From contig CALHZD010000150.1 in NCBI GenBank assembly GCA_938040985.1, positions 1-15,227 on the forward strand: 15,227 nt of DNA, written 5' to 3'. Below the pieces are notes generated by a model that saw only the letters and a list, made by a program, of their open reading frames with translations, did not search any database and was not told where the DNA came from. This document shows positions 6,879 to 13,351 of this stretch, in pieces (position 1 is the stretch's first letter; every line of letters starts with the position of its first letter). The position numbers were made by a program, and so were the translations under genes. Source of the DNA: an uncultured Propionivibrio sp. GTDB lineage: Bacteria > Pseudomonadota > Gammaproteobacteria > Burkholderiales > Rhodocyclaceae.

Positions 6879-8387
6879 ATGAATGTCAGCGCCAGGTTTC
6901 TGCCCATCGTTCTGTTTCTGGCCGGCTGTGCCATGCAGCCGCCGGGGGATTTGCGGCGTGACATCGAGACGACGACTGACATCCCGACCACATGGATGTT
7001 TCAATCGGCCATCCAAAGCCAGGCAGGATCGAGCCAGTGGTGGCGGGACTATGGCAGCGTTGAACTCAACCGCCTTGTTGAACACGCGCTGGCAAAAAAC
7101 CAGAGCTTGGCCGCCGCGGGGTTTGCCTGGCGCAAATCCCGCCTGGCCGTAGACAATGCCCTGCAAGATCGCTTGCCCAGCTACAACGGTACGGCCTCCG
7201 CCAATTTCAGCCGCAAGCTCGATGACGAGACGCAGCGCACGACCTATAACTACAGCGCCAGTCTGGGCATCAGCTATCAGGTCGATCTGTGGGGCAAACT
7301 GTGGCTGGCGCAGGATAATGCCCGCTGGGGCCAGGAAGCCAGCGCCGAAGACTTGCTTGCCACGCGCCTTTCACTCATCGGCGACGTCATCGCCCGCTAC
7401 CTTGACTTGGTGTACGTGGCCGACCAACTGACCCTGAATCGCGCCTATCTTGGCTATGCCGGACAGATTCTCGCAATCACCCGCGCCAGATACGAGGCCG
7501 GCGGCGCTTCCCGCCTCGACGTGGCAGAGGCCGAGCAGAATCTGAGCATTCTGGAAAGCAGCCGCGACAACCTTGAAAACCAGCGCCAGCAGCATGAAGT
7601 CGCCCTGTCTATCCTGCTGGGCAGTGCGCCCAGACCGTTGCCGAAGGTGCAGGAAACGCTCGCTGATTTCAAATTGCCCACTGTCGATGTGTCCGTGCCG
7701 GCGCGCCTTTTGGCGCAACGCCCCGATCTGCGTGCCGCGCAGTACCGTCTGCAACAGAACCTGGGCAATATTGCCATCGCCGAGCGTGACTTTTACCCGG
7801 AACTCAACCTCGGCGCCAGCCTGGGTTCCAGCGCCGAGCGTCTGCGGAAAATTTTTGAAAATCCTGTGGGGGCGTTGACCGCGGCCATTGCTTTGCCTTT
7901 CCTGAACTACCACCGCAAGGAGATCGCCCGAAAAGAGGCCGAAGTGGGCTATCAACAGGCCTTGGCGAATTTCCGCCAGACGCTCTACAAGGCGCTGGGT
8001 GAGGCGCAGACAGCCCTGTTGGGACTGGGCCTGGCGCAAACCGACGCGGTTCACCTGCAACAGCGTTTCGCGCAGGCGCGGGAAATCGAAAATCTCACAC
8101 TGGCCCGCTACCAGGCGGGCGCCGTCGATTTGCAGAGCTACCTCGAAAAACAGAATGCGACACGTAATGTGGAGGAGAGCCTGCTCACCAACCGCTACCA
8201 GCAGCTCAGCCGCAGCCTTGCGCTGCATCTGGCGCTGGGAGGCACGGCCGGCGATCATGAAGCAGCGCGCCCGCGCGAGGATGACGATAAAGCCGACGGT
8301 AAGGTCGACGATAAGGCTGCCGATAAGGCCGACGACAGGGCTGACAATGCGGCGGGCGGTCAAACCGGCAACTCGGCCGGCAATTAA
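6879..8387 (+). CDS. NodT/TolC-family outer membrane efflux lipoprotein
   Basis: This is the outer membrane channel expected to complete the MacAB pump. Starting at ATG 6879 gives 502 residues with a lipoprotein signal peptide and lipobox LAGC (Cys17). Residue +2 is Ala, which fits sorting to the outer membrane. An ATG 33 bp upstream would place non-signal sequence before the hydrophobic stretch and is less likely. The body shows the two-repeat OEP pattern, with SYQVDLWGK (about residues 130-138), long coiled-coil helices, ARYEAGGASRLDVAEAEQNL in the first repeat and ARYQAGAVDLQSYLEKQN in the second. The last roughly 45 residues are unusual: a polar, Asp/Lys/Ala-rich, probably disordered tail (DDKADGKVDDKAADKADD). 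GGGGA at 6868-6872 is a modest ribosome-binding site. Confidence 0.92.
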   Translation: MNVSARFLPIVLFLAGCAMQPPGDLRRDIETTTDIPTTWMFQSAIQSQAGSSQWWRDYGSVELNRLVEHALAKNQSLAAAGFAWRKSRLAVDNALQDRLPSYNGTASANFSRKLDDETQRTTYNYSASLGISYQVDLWGKLWLAQDNARWGQEASAEDLLATRLSLIGDVIARYLDLVYVADQLTLNRAYLGYAGQILAITRARYEAGGASRLDVAEAEQNLSILESSRDNLENQRQQHEVALSILLGSAPRPLPKVQETLADFKLPTVDVSVPARLLAQRPDLRAAQYRLQQNLGNIAIAERDFYPELNLGASLGSSAERLRKIFENPVGALTAAIALPFLNYHRKEIARKEAEVGYQQALANFRQTLYKALGEAQTALLGLGLAQTDAVHLQQRFAQAREIENLTLARYQAGAVDLQSYLEKQNATRNVEESLLTNRYQQLSRSLALHLALGGTAGDHEAARPREDDDKADGKVDDKAADKADDRADNAAGGQTGNSAGN

Positions 8388-8411
8388 TACCTGGCAGACC
8401 GGATGGCTGCC

Positions 8412-8531
8412 CGCGAACCCTTATGGATAGGGCGTCTTCGGGCAGGCACCCCCGGAGCCCTTATAAATAAAGGGCTAGCGGGCAGGGTGCCCGCAGATGC
8501 CCTAAATACGCGGGCTGGCGGGCAGCCCCTT
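8412..8531 (+). repeat. Array 2a of ~39-nt palindromic units
   Basis: Three units follow the efflux gene in C-A-B order: a C-like unit (8419-8438, AACCCTTATGGATAGGGCG), type A (CCCTTATAAATAAAGGG, 8459-8475) and type B (GCCCTAAATACGCGGGCT, 8499-8516). Linkers contain GGGCAG. Orientation is forward, opposite to array 1. A weak CCCC-T5-GGGG hairpin follows at 8526-8538. No gene is present. Confidence 0.75.
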
Positions 8532-8558
8532 TTTGGGGAAGGCGTCATGGAGCCGTCG

Positions 8559-8580
8559 CATCGTCGGTCGATGGGTTTTT
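8559..8580 (+). terminator. Weak candidate terminator of the efflux operon
   Basis: A short stem, CATCG (8559-8563) with CGATG (8569-8573), is followed by GG and five T (8576-8580). The stem is only 5 bp, so termination here is uncertain. It is the best T-tract hairpin on the plus strand after the operon. Confidence 0.35.
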
Positions 8581-8583
8581 AAT

Positions 8584-8617
8584 TCTCCCCCTGTGGGGGA
8601 GATGCCCCGAAGGGGCA
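8584..8617 (+). repeat. Two tandem hairpins in the thiC/efflux intergenic gap
   Basis: TCTCCCCC (8584-8591) pairs with GGGGGAGA (8595-8602). Immediately after it, TGCCCC (8603-8608) pairs with GGGGCA (8612-8617) around a GAA loop. This resembles a widespread intergenic repeat of proteobacteria that is often mis-annotated as a short protein. The following stretch to 8700 is AT-rich (pyrimidine run at about 8683-8698) and holds nothing I recognise. Confidence 0.55.
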
Positions 8618-8700
8618 GAGAGGGCAACACGCCGAAGGCTTGGCTTCTGTTACTTTAGATAGGATTTGATTTTGCTCCTGTGCTCTTTTTTCTTTTTTAC

Positions 8701-8733
8701 CCTCTCTCCAAATTCCTCTCCCACGGGGCGAAG
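8701..8733 (+). repeat. GTGGGAGAG-type sub-repeat, inverted copy
   Basis: This is the reverse-complement relative of 561-594 (CCTCTCCCACGGGGCGAAGG at 8714-8733). It directly precedes a type C unit, as the other copy does when read in the same orientation, so both arrays probably descend from one composite. Confidence 0.6.
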
Positions 8734-8734
8734 G

Positions 8735-8892
8735 ACTTTTCGGGTGCTCCGAACCCCGCGTAGATAAAGGCATTCCGGGCAGGCACCTCTGGAACCCTTA
8801 TGAATTAAGGCTTTCAGGGCAGGGGTGCCGGAGATGCCCTAAATACAAGGGCTTCGGGGCACCGATATTTGAAACGCCTAAAATATAGCGGC
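8735..8892 (+). repeat. Array 2b of ~39-nt palindromic units, abutting the thiC stop
   Basis: Units appear in C-A-B order: CCCCGCGTAGATAAAGG (8754-8770), a degraded A unit (CCCTTATGAATTAAGG, 8796-8811) and GCCCTAAATACAAGGGC (8836-8852). A residual unit (8871-8892) runs up to the thiC stop codon. On the minus strand the array forms the thiC 3' untranslated region. Its hairpins lack T-tracts, so they are not obvious terminators. Confidence 0.75.
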
Positions 8893-10809
8893 TTACACTT
8901 TGCGATAAATCTCGGCGCCGCTTTTGACGAACTCGATTGCCTTGGCTTCCAGGCCTTTGGCGATGGCTTCGTTTTCCGCAATGCCTTGTTCGGCGGCAAA
9001 GTGGCGGACTTCCTGCGTGATTTTCATCGAGCAGAAATGCGGACCGCACATTGAGCAGAAATGCGCGATTTTGGCTGATTCCTTGGGCAGGGTTTCGTCG
9101 TGGAACTGGCGCGCCCGGTCAGGGTCGAGCCCCAGATTGAACTGATCTTCCCAGCGAAATTCATAGCGCGCCTTGGAGAGGGCGTTGTCGCGGATCTGCG
9201 CGCCCGGATGGCCTTTGGCGAGGTCGGCGGCATGGGCGGCGAGCTTGTAGGTGATGATGCCTTCCTTCACATCGTTTTTGTCGGGCAGGCCGAGATGTTC
9301 CTTGGGCGTGACGTAGCAGAGCATGGCCGTGCCGTACCAGCCGATCATCGCCGCGCCGATGCCGCTGGTGATGTGGTCGTAGCCGGGCGCGATGTCGGTC
9401 GTTAGCGGGCCGAGCGTATAGAACGGCGCTTCCCGGCAGTATTTGAGTTGCAGGTCCATGTTTTCCTTGATGAGGTGCATCGGCACATGGCCGGGGCCTT
9501 CGATGAATACCTGGCAGTCGTGCTTCCAGGCGATGTCGGTGAGTTCGCCGAGCGTCTTCAGTTCCGCCAGCTGCGCGTCATCGTTGGCGTCGTAGATCGA
9601 GCCGGGGCGCAAGCCGTCGCCCAGGCTGAAGGCGGCATCGTAGGCTTTCATGATTTCGCACATTTCCTCGAAATGCGTGTAGAGGAAGCTTTCCGTGTGG
9701 TGGGCGAGGCACCATTTGGCCATGATTGAGCCGCCGCGCGAGACGATGCCGGTCATGCGGTGGGCGGTGAGCGGGATATAGCGCAGCAGGACGCCGGCGT
9801 GGATGGTGAAATAATCCACGCCCTGTTCGGCCTGCTCAATCAGCGTGTCGCGAAAGATTTCCCAGGTCAGCGCTTCGGCCCGGCCATCGACCTTTTCCAG
9901 CGCCTGGTAGATGGGCACGGTGCCGATCGGCACCGGCGAATTGCGCACGATCCATTCGCGCGTTTCGTGGATGTTCTTTCCGGTAGACAGATCCATGACC
10001 GTGTCGCCGCCCCAGCGGATCGCCCAGGTCATTTTTTCGACTTCTTCCTGGATCGAGGAACCCAGCGCCGAATTGCCGATGTTGGCGTTGATCTTGGTCA
10101 GAAAATTGCGGCCGATGATCATCGGTTCGGCTTCCGGATGGTTGATGTTGGCCGGAATGACGGCGCGCCCGCGCGCCACTTCGCTGCGCACGAATTCCGG
10201 CGTGATGTCCTGCGGAATCGATGCGCCGAAGCTTTGCCCCGGATGCTGGCGGGTCAGCAGCGCCGCCATTTTGGCGCCGTTCTCGCCGGTTTTGCGCAGC
10301 GATTCGAGGTAGGCGGCGCGGTTGAGATTTTCACGCAGGGCGACGAATTCCATCTCCGGCGTGATGATGCCCCGGCGGGCATAGTGCAGTTGCGTGACAT
10401 TGCACCCCGCGCGGGCGCGCAATGGCTGGCGGCGCAGGCCGGGAAAACGCAGCGCGTCGAGCGCAGCATCGGCAGCGCGCTGCCGGCCATAGGCCGATGA
10501 AGGGCCGGGAAGCGTTTGCGTATCGCCGCGTTCGGCAATCCAGCCGGCGCGCAGGGCGGGCAGCCCGCGCCGAATGTCGATGTCGGCCTGGGGGTCAGTA
10601 TAGGGACCGGAGCAGTCGTAAACAAAAATCGGTGGATTCTTTTCGCCGCCGAATGCCGCCGGCGTGTCGTCCTGCGCAATTTCGCGCATCGGCACGCGAA
10701 TGTCCGGGCGGCTCCCCTCCAGATAAATTTTGCGCGAATTCGGCAGCGGTTCGATGGCGGCCGCGTCGACGCGGGCGGCGGCGGCGATGAATGGTTCCTG
10801 GGCGTTCAT
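8893..10809 (-). CDS. thiC: Phosphomethylpyrimidine synthase ThiC
   Basis: ThiC is a radical-SAM [4Fe-4S] enzyme that rearranges 5-aminoimidazole ribotide into hydroxymethylpyrimidine phosphate, the pyrimidine half of thiamin. The 638 residues match the family length (E. coli 631). Conserved blocks include NPPIFVYDCSGPYTDP near the N-terminus, NIGNSALGSSIQEEVEKM, GGDTVMDLSTGKNIHETREW, FIEGPGHVPMHLIKENM and GPLTTDIAPGYDHITSGIGA. The C-terminal cluster motif is CSMCGPHFC (Cys585, 588, 593). The ATG at 10809 has a strong AAGGAG site about 7 nt upstream. The frame stays open 44 codons further to a GTG, but that region is the riboswitch leader and lacks family similarity. The gene is monocistronic as far as seen and sits behind a TPP riboswitch. 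Confidence 0.97.
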   Translation of the reverse strand: MNAQEPFIAAAARVDAAAIEPLPNSRKIYLEGSRPDIRVPMREIAQDDTPAAFGGEKNPPIFVYDCSGPYTDPQADIDIRRGLPALRAGWIAERGDTQTLPGPSSAYGRQRAADAALDALRFPGLRRQPLRARAGCNVTQLHYARRGIITPEMEFVALRENLNRAAYLESLRKTGENGAKMAALLTRQHPGQSFGASIPQDITPEFVRSEVARGRAVIPANINHPEAEPMIIGRNFLTKINANIGNSALGSSIQEEVEKMTWAIRWGGDTVMDLSTGKNIHETREWIVRNSPVPIGTVPIYQALEKVDGRAEALTWEIFRDTLIEQAEQGVDYFTIHAGVLLRYIPLTAHRMTGIVSRGGSIMAKWCLAHHTESFLYTHFEEMCEIMKAYDAAFSLGDGLRPGSIYDANDDAQLAELKTLGELTDIAWKHDCQVFIEGPGHVPMHLIKENMDLQLKYCREAPFYTLGPLTTDIAPGYDHITSGIGAAMIGWYGTAMLCYVTPKEHLGLPDKNDVKEGIITYKLAAHAADLAKGHPGAQIRDNALSKARYEFRWEDQFNLGLDPDRARQFHDETLPKESAKIAHFCSMCGPHFCSMKITQEVRHFAAEQGIAENEAIAKGLEAKAIEFVKSGAEIYRKV

Positions 10810-10834
10810 GGCGGCTCCTTGCGGTTCGTGGCGG

Positions 10835-10860
10835 AAAAGGCATCGCTCAATGCGCGATGC
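10835..10860 (-). terminator. Candidate leader terminator of the thiC riboswitch
   Basis: On the minus strand a 7-bp stem (GCATCGC with GCGATGC, 10854-10860 and 10840-10846, 7-nt loop) is followed by CTTTTCC. It lies between the TPP aptamer and the thiC start, where a riboswitch expression platform is expected. The T-run is short, so translational control of the AAGGAG site is an alternative. Confidence 0.45.
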
Positions 10861-10944
10861 GGGCAAGGGGCGCCCCGGCTGGTGATGCGGACAGGCGGCG
10901 CTGATTCGGCAGGTCTGGCAATAGCCGGCTTCCGCTTCCACATC

Positions 10945-11035
10945 AACTTCCCTACGACGGCATTATCCGTACAGGTTCAAAGGGACTCTCTCAGCCGCGC
11001 CGAACTGATGCCGGCGCAGCACCCCAACAGCCCCG
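10945..11035 (-). promoter_or_regulatory. TPP riboswitch (THI box) of thiC
   Basis: Read on the minus strand, the segment shows THI-element landmarks in order: GGGGTGCTGC (11025-11016), GGCTGAGAGAGTCCC (10997-10983), TTGAACCTGTACGGATAATG (10979-10960) and CGTAGGGAAG (10956-10947). These are the two pyrophosphate- and pyrimidine-sensing halves of the TPP aptamer. Position, about 140 nt before thiC on the same strand, agrees with its usual role of switching off thiC when TPP is abundant. Confidence 0.95.
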
Positions 11036-11037
11036 CC

Positions 11038-11066
11038 AAGGTACTGGAATTGCCGCAGCAAGGCAA
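11038..11066 (-). promoter_or_regulatory. Candidate thiC promoter
   Basis: TTGCCT (11066-11061) and TACCTT (11043-11038) are separated by 17 bp, immediately upstream of the TPP aptamer. The match to sigma70 is moderate. The 81-bp-type inverted-repeat element ends 17 bp upstream of the -35. Confidence 0.4.
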
Positions 11067-11082
11067 GCCTCATGGCGGCTTC

Positions 11083-11162
11083 CTTTGCCAAAATACTGCG
11101 TTGGCTCGCCTTGCCGTACTGAATGTACTGTCAGCGGCCCGCCGCCTTGTCTTTTGGCAAAG
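11083..11162 (-). repeat. 80-bp inverted-repeat element (MITE/REP-like), copy 2
   Basis: The same 11-bp termini as at 786-866, CTTTGCCAAAA (11083-11093) and TTTTGGCAAAG (11152-11162), enclose an interior that matches the reverse complement of copy 1 with few differences, including GACAGTACATTCAGTACGGC against GACAGTACGAGTAGTACGGC. It lies just upstream of the candidate thiC promoter, so it could influence thiC transcription or end any transcript entering from upstream. Confidence 0.75.
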
Positions 11163-11184
11163 TCGAGATGCTATTAAGCTTTCA

Positions 11185-11440
11185 GAGCACCTCTCGGAAA
11201 CCCCTGTCGATAGGGCATTTCTAGCCACCCACCTCTGAAACCCGCGTAGATAAAAAACTTCCAAGCAGGCACCTCCGGAGCCCTTATAAATAAAGGGCTG
11301 GTGGGCAGGGTGCCAGGAGATGCCCTATTTACGCGGGGTTCAGAGCGTCCCCTCCGAGATGCCCTAAATACGCGGGCTAGCGGGCAGGCCTTATGAAATG
11401 CCCTATTTACAAGGGCTTCAGAGCACCCCTTTGGAGATAC
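11185..11440 (+). repeat. Array 3a of ~39-nt palindromic units
   Basis: About six units in forward orientation. Type C: AACCCGCGTAGATAA (11239-11253). Type A: CCCTTATAAATAAAGGG (11281-11297, with AG and CT extending the stem to 7 bp). Type B: GCCCTATTTACGCGGGG (11322-11338), GCCCTAAATACGCGGGCT (11361-11378) and GCCCTATTTACAAGGGC (11400-11416). The octamer CCCGCGTA (11241-11248) is exactly complementary to TACGCGGG (11369-11376). No gene is convincing here. Confidence 0.8.
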
Positions 11441-11765
11441 CCTAAAACTAAAAAACAAGAATCGCCACGCCTGCGCGCTGGCCCCGCCCGTGAAGCTTCT
11501 TTGGGCAGTGGCCGCGCGCGAGGACAGGTAATGCTGTGCTGGCTCCAACCATGAAACTTCTTTTGAAGCCGTTGCGCTGAGCGGCAGCGCGCCCCGCTGA
11601 CTTTCTTTGCCTCGCCAAAGAAAGTCAGCAAAGAAAGGCGACCCCAGGCGCAGACTCTCCTTGTCGCGGGCAGCTTGTCGGCGGGCTTGATAACTCGCTT
11701 GCGCTCAGACAACCAAGCCCTTGTCCCCGCCAAGCGCCCCGCGCCTGCGGCTGCGCCTAAGGGGA
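11441..11765 (+). repeat. Long repeat module, copy 2 (most complete)
   Basis: It begins with the AT-rich link CTAAAACTAAAAAACAAGAA (11442-11461) shared by all three modules. It then has the block ending TTGCGCTGAGCGGCAGCGCG found at both window ends. A perfect 14-bp inverted repeat follows, GCTGACTTTCTTTG (11596-11609) and CAAAGAAAGTCAGC (11616-11629), with a 6-nt loop. Copy 2 is longer than the others because a block around 11478-11525 is an approximate duplicate of 11529-11580. The tail (11640-11765) is GC-rich with no recognised gene; open frames through it look like repeat-derived artefacts. Confidence 0.75.
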
Positions 11766-11767
11766 TT

Positions 11768-11936
11768 AGGGTGCTCCGAAACCCGCGTGGATAAAGGCGC
11801 TCCGGGCGGGGGCCTGAAACCCTTATAAATAAAGGGCTTCAGGGCATGCGCTCCGGAGATGCCCGTAAATAAAGGCGCTCTGAGCACCTTCTTGGTGATG
11901 CCCTAAATACGCGGGCTGGCGGGTAGCCTCTTTGAG
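11768..11936 (+). repeat. Array 3b of ~39-nt palindromic units
   Basis: Forward orientation, order C-A-(C/B hybrid)-B: AACCCGCGTGGATAAAGG (11781-11798), CCCTTATAAATAAAGGG (11820-11836), GCCCGTAAATAAAGGCGC (11861-11878) and GCCCTAAATACGCGGGCT (11901-11918). It ends about 88 bp before the pncB stop. The remaining 11937-12023 holds no obvious terminator for pncB. Confidence 0.78.
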
Positions 11937-12023
11937 GCGCCTCGTTGCGCAAGGCGTGCCGGCATGGCGGGCGCGGCGGTGTTGATTACGCCGCCATCTT
12001 GCGCCGCGCGCCACATTCGCCAT

Positions 12024-13310
12024 TTAGCCGGGGTGGTTGAACACTTGGCGCAGATAGGCGAGAAAGGTTTGGTCCTCGCACAGCGTCTTGCCGGGGGAGT
12101 CGGACAGTTTGGCGACCGGCTGGCCGTTGCAGGCCGTCATTTTCATGACGATATTGAGCGGCGGATGCGGCGTATCGTTGGTCAGGTTGGTGCCGATGCC
12201 GAAGCTGGTATGGATGCGCCCGCGAAAGTGGCGGTAGAGCGCCAGCGCACGCGGGATGTCGAGCGCGTCGGAAAAGACAAGCCGCTTGGCGGAAGGGTCG
12301 ATGCGCAGCGCGTGGTAGTGGGCGATGGCTTTTTCGCCCCAGGCGATCGGGTCGCCCGAATCGTGGCGCAGGCCGTCGAACAGCTTGGCGAAGTAGAGAT
12401 CGAAATCGCGCAGGAAAGCGTCCATGCCCACCACATCGGTCAGCGCGACGCCAAGGTCGCCGCGAAATTCCTGGACCCAGCCTTCGAGCGCCGCTTTCTG
12501 AAAATCGCGCAGCCGGAAACCGAACGCCTGATACGCCTGCATGTATTCGTGCGCCATCGTGCCGATCGGCGTGATGCCGAGCTTCTGGGCGAGATAGACG
12601 TTCGACGTGCCGCGAAAATGCGCCGGCGCGGCGGCGACCAGCGTGCGCAGCACTTCTTCCTGCCAGGCGCCGGAATAACGCCGGCGCAGGCCGAAATCGA
12701 ACAACATGAAGGCGGACTCGTCATCGTCGGCAATGGCCGAGACGCCCGCTTCCAACAGCGCGATCTTGGCTTGCAGGCGGCGGCGCGCTTCGTCCAGCAC
12801 GCCCTGCTGCGGCAGGCGGCGAAAATACAGTTCGTTGATGATGTAGAGGACGAAAATCTCAAACCCCATGACATGCACGAGCGGGCCGTTCGCCACGATG
12901 TCCAGCCGTCCGTCGGCATGCGCCTGCACGTCGATGAAGCGGCGCTGGAAGCGAAAGACGGACAGGAAATCGACAAAATCGCTTTTGATGAAGCGCAGCC
13001 CCGACAGGTAGTCGAGGTCATCCTGCGTGAAGTGCATCGAGCACAGGTGTTCCAGCTCGTGCTCGAAAGCCTCTTTCAGCTCGGCCAGCGGGAAGGCCGG
13101 CGTATTGCGGCAGACGAAGTGGTATTCGGCCTGCGCCCCCGGATTGCTGTGCAACAGCGCCTGCCACATGGTGAATTTGTACAGGTCGTTTTCCAGCAGG
13201 CTGGACACGACCGGCGCGGCCGGCTGCGTCGCTGTTTTTGCCATGCGCGGCGTTTCTTTCGTTCGCTTTCCCGAACGGCCGGCTTGCGCTCCCTTGTCGC
13301 TTTTCAACAT
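12024..13310 (-). CDS. pncB: Nicotinate phosphoribosyltransferase PncB
   Basis: PncB converts nicotinate, PRPP and ATP to nicotinate mononucleotide (NaMN) in the Preiss-Handler NAD salvage pathway. The 428-residue product has LLENDLYKFTMWQALLH (38-54), FRGTSNVYLA (232-241), the GTMAHE loop with the phosphorylated histidine (His254), HDSGDP (316-321) and GIGTNLTND (371-379). The ATG at 13310 is preceded by GAGG 5 nt upstream. A second ATG at 13244 would remove 22 basic residues not typical of the family but has a poorer ribosome-binding site. The gene starts 41 bp after the cobT stop on the same strand, so it is very likely co-transcribed with cobT and under the cobalamin riboswitch. In that setting it would refill the NaMN that CobT consumes. 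Confidence 0.95.
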   Translation of the reverse strand: MLKSDKGAQAGRSGKRTKETPRMAKTATQPAAPVVSSLLENDLYKFTMWQALLHSNPGAQAEYHFVCRNTPAFPLAELKEAFEHELEHLCSMHFTQDDLDYLSGLRFIKSDFVDFLSVFRFQRRFIDVQAHADGRLDIVANGPLVHVMGFEIFVLYIINELYFRRLPQQGVLDEARRRLQAKIALLEAGVSAIADDDESAFMLFDFGLRRRYSGAWQEEVLRTLVAAAPAHFRGTSNVYLAQKLGITPIGTMAHEYMQAYQAFGFRLRDFQKAALEGWVQEFRGDLGVALTDVVGMDAFLRDFDLYFAKLFDGLRHDSGDPIAWGEKAIAHYHALRIDPSAKRLVFSDALDIPRALALYRHFRGRIHTSFGIGTNLTNDTPHPPLNIVMKMTACNGQPVAKLSDSPGKTLCEDQTFLAYLRQVFNHPG

Positions 13311-13351
13311 TGCTACCTCGTTTTCTGTCCGCCGCGGGTTCGCATGCGGTC

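Noticed and set aside
8579..8773. 64-codon minus-strand frame
   Set aside because: It is built from the tandem hairpins and the GTGGGAGAG sub-repeat, a typical spurious repeat-derived frame.
9760..10500. Long plus-strand frame opposite thiC
   Set aside because: It is a shadow of the thiC coding sequence in GC-rich DNA; the minus-strand protein carries all ThiC motifs.
10810..10941. 44-codon N-terminal extension of thiC from a GTG start
   Set aside because: It overlaps the TPP riboswitch leader, and the ATG at 10809 has a strong ribosome-binding site and the normal family N-terminus.
11407..11733. 108-codon minus-strand frame in the repeat module
   Set aside because: It runs through the CTTTCTTTG inverted repeat and array sequence; such frames recur wherever this repeat occurs and show no protein family or ribosome-binding site.
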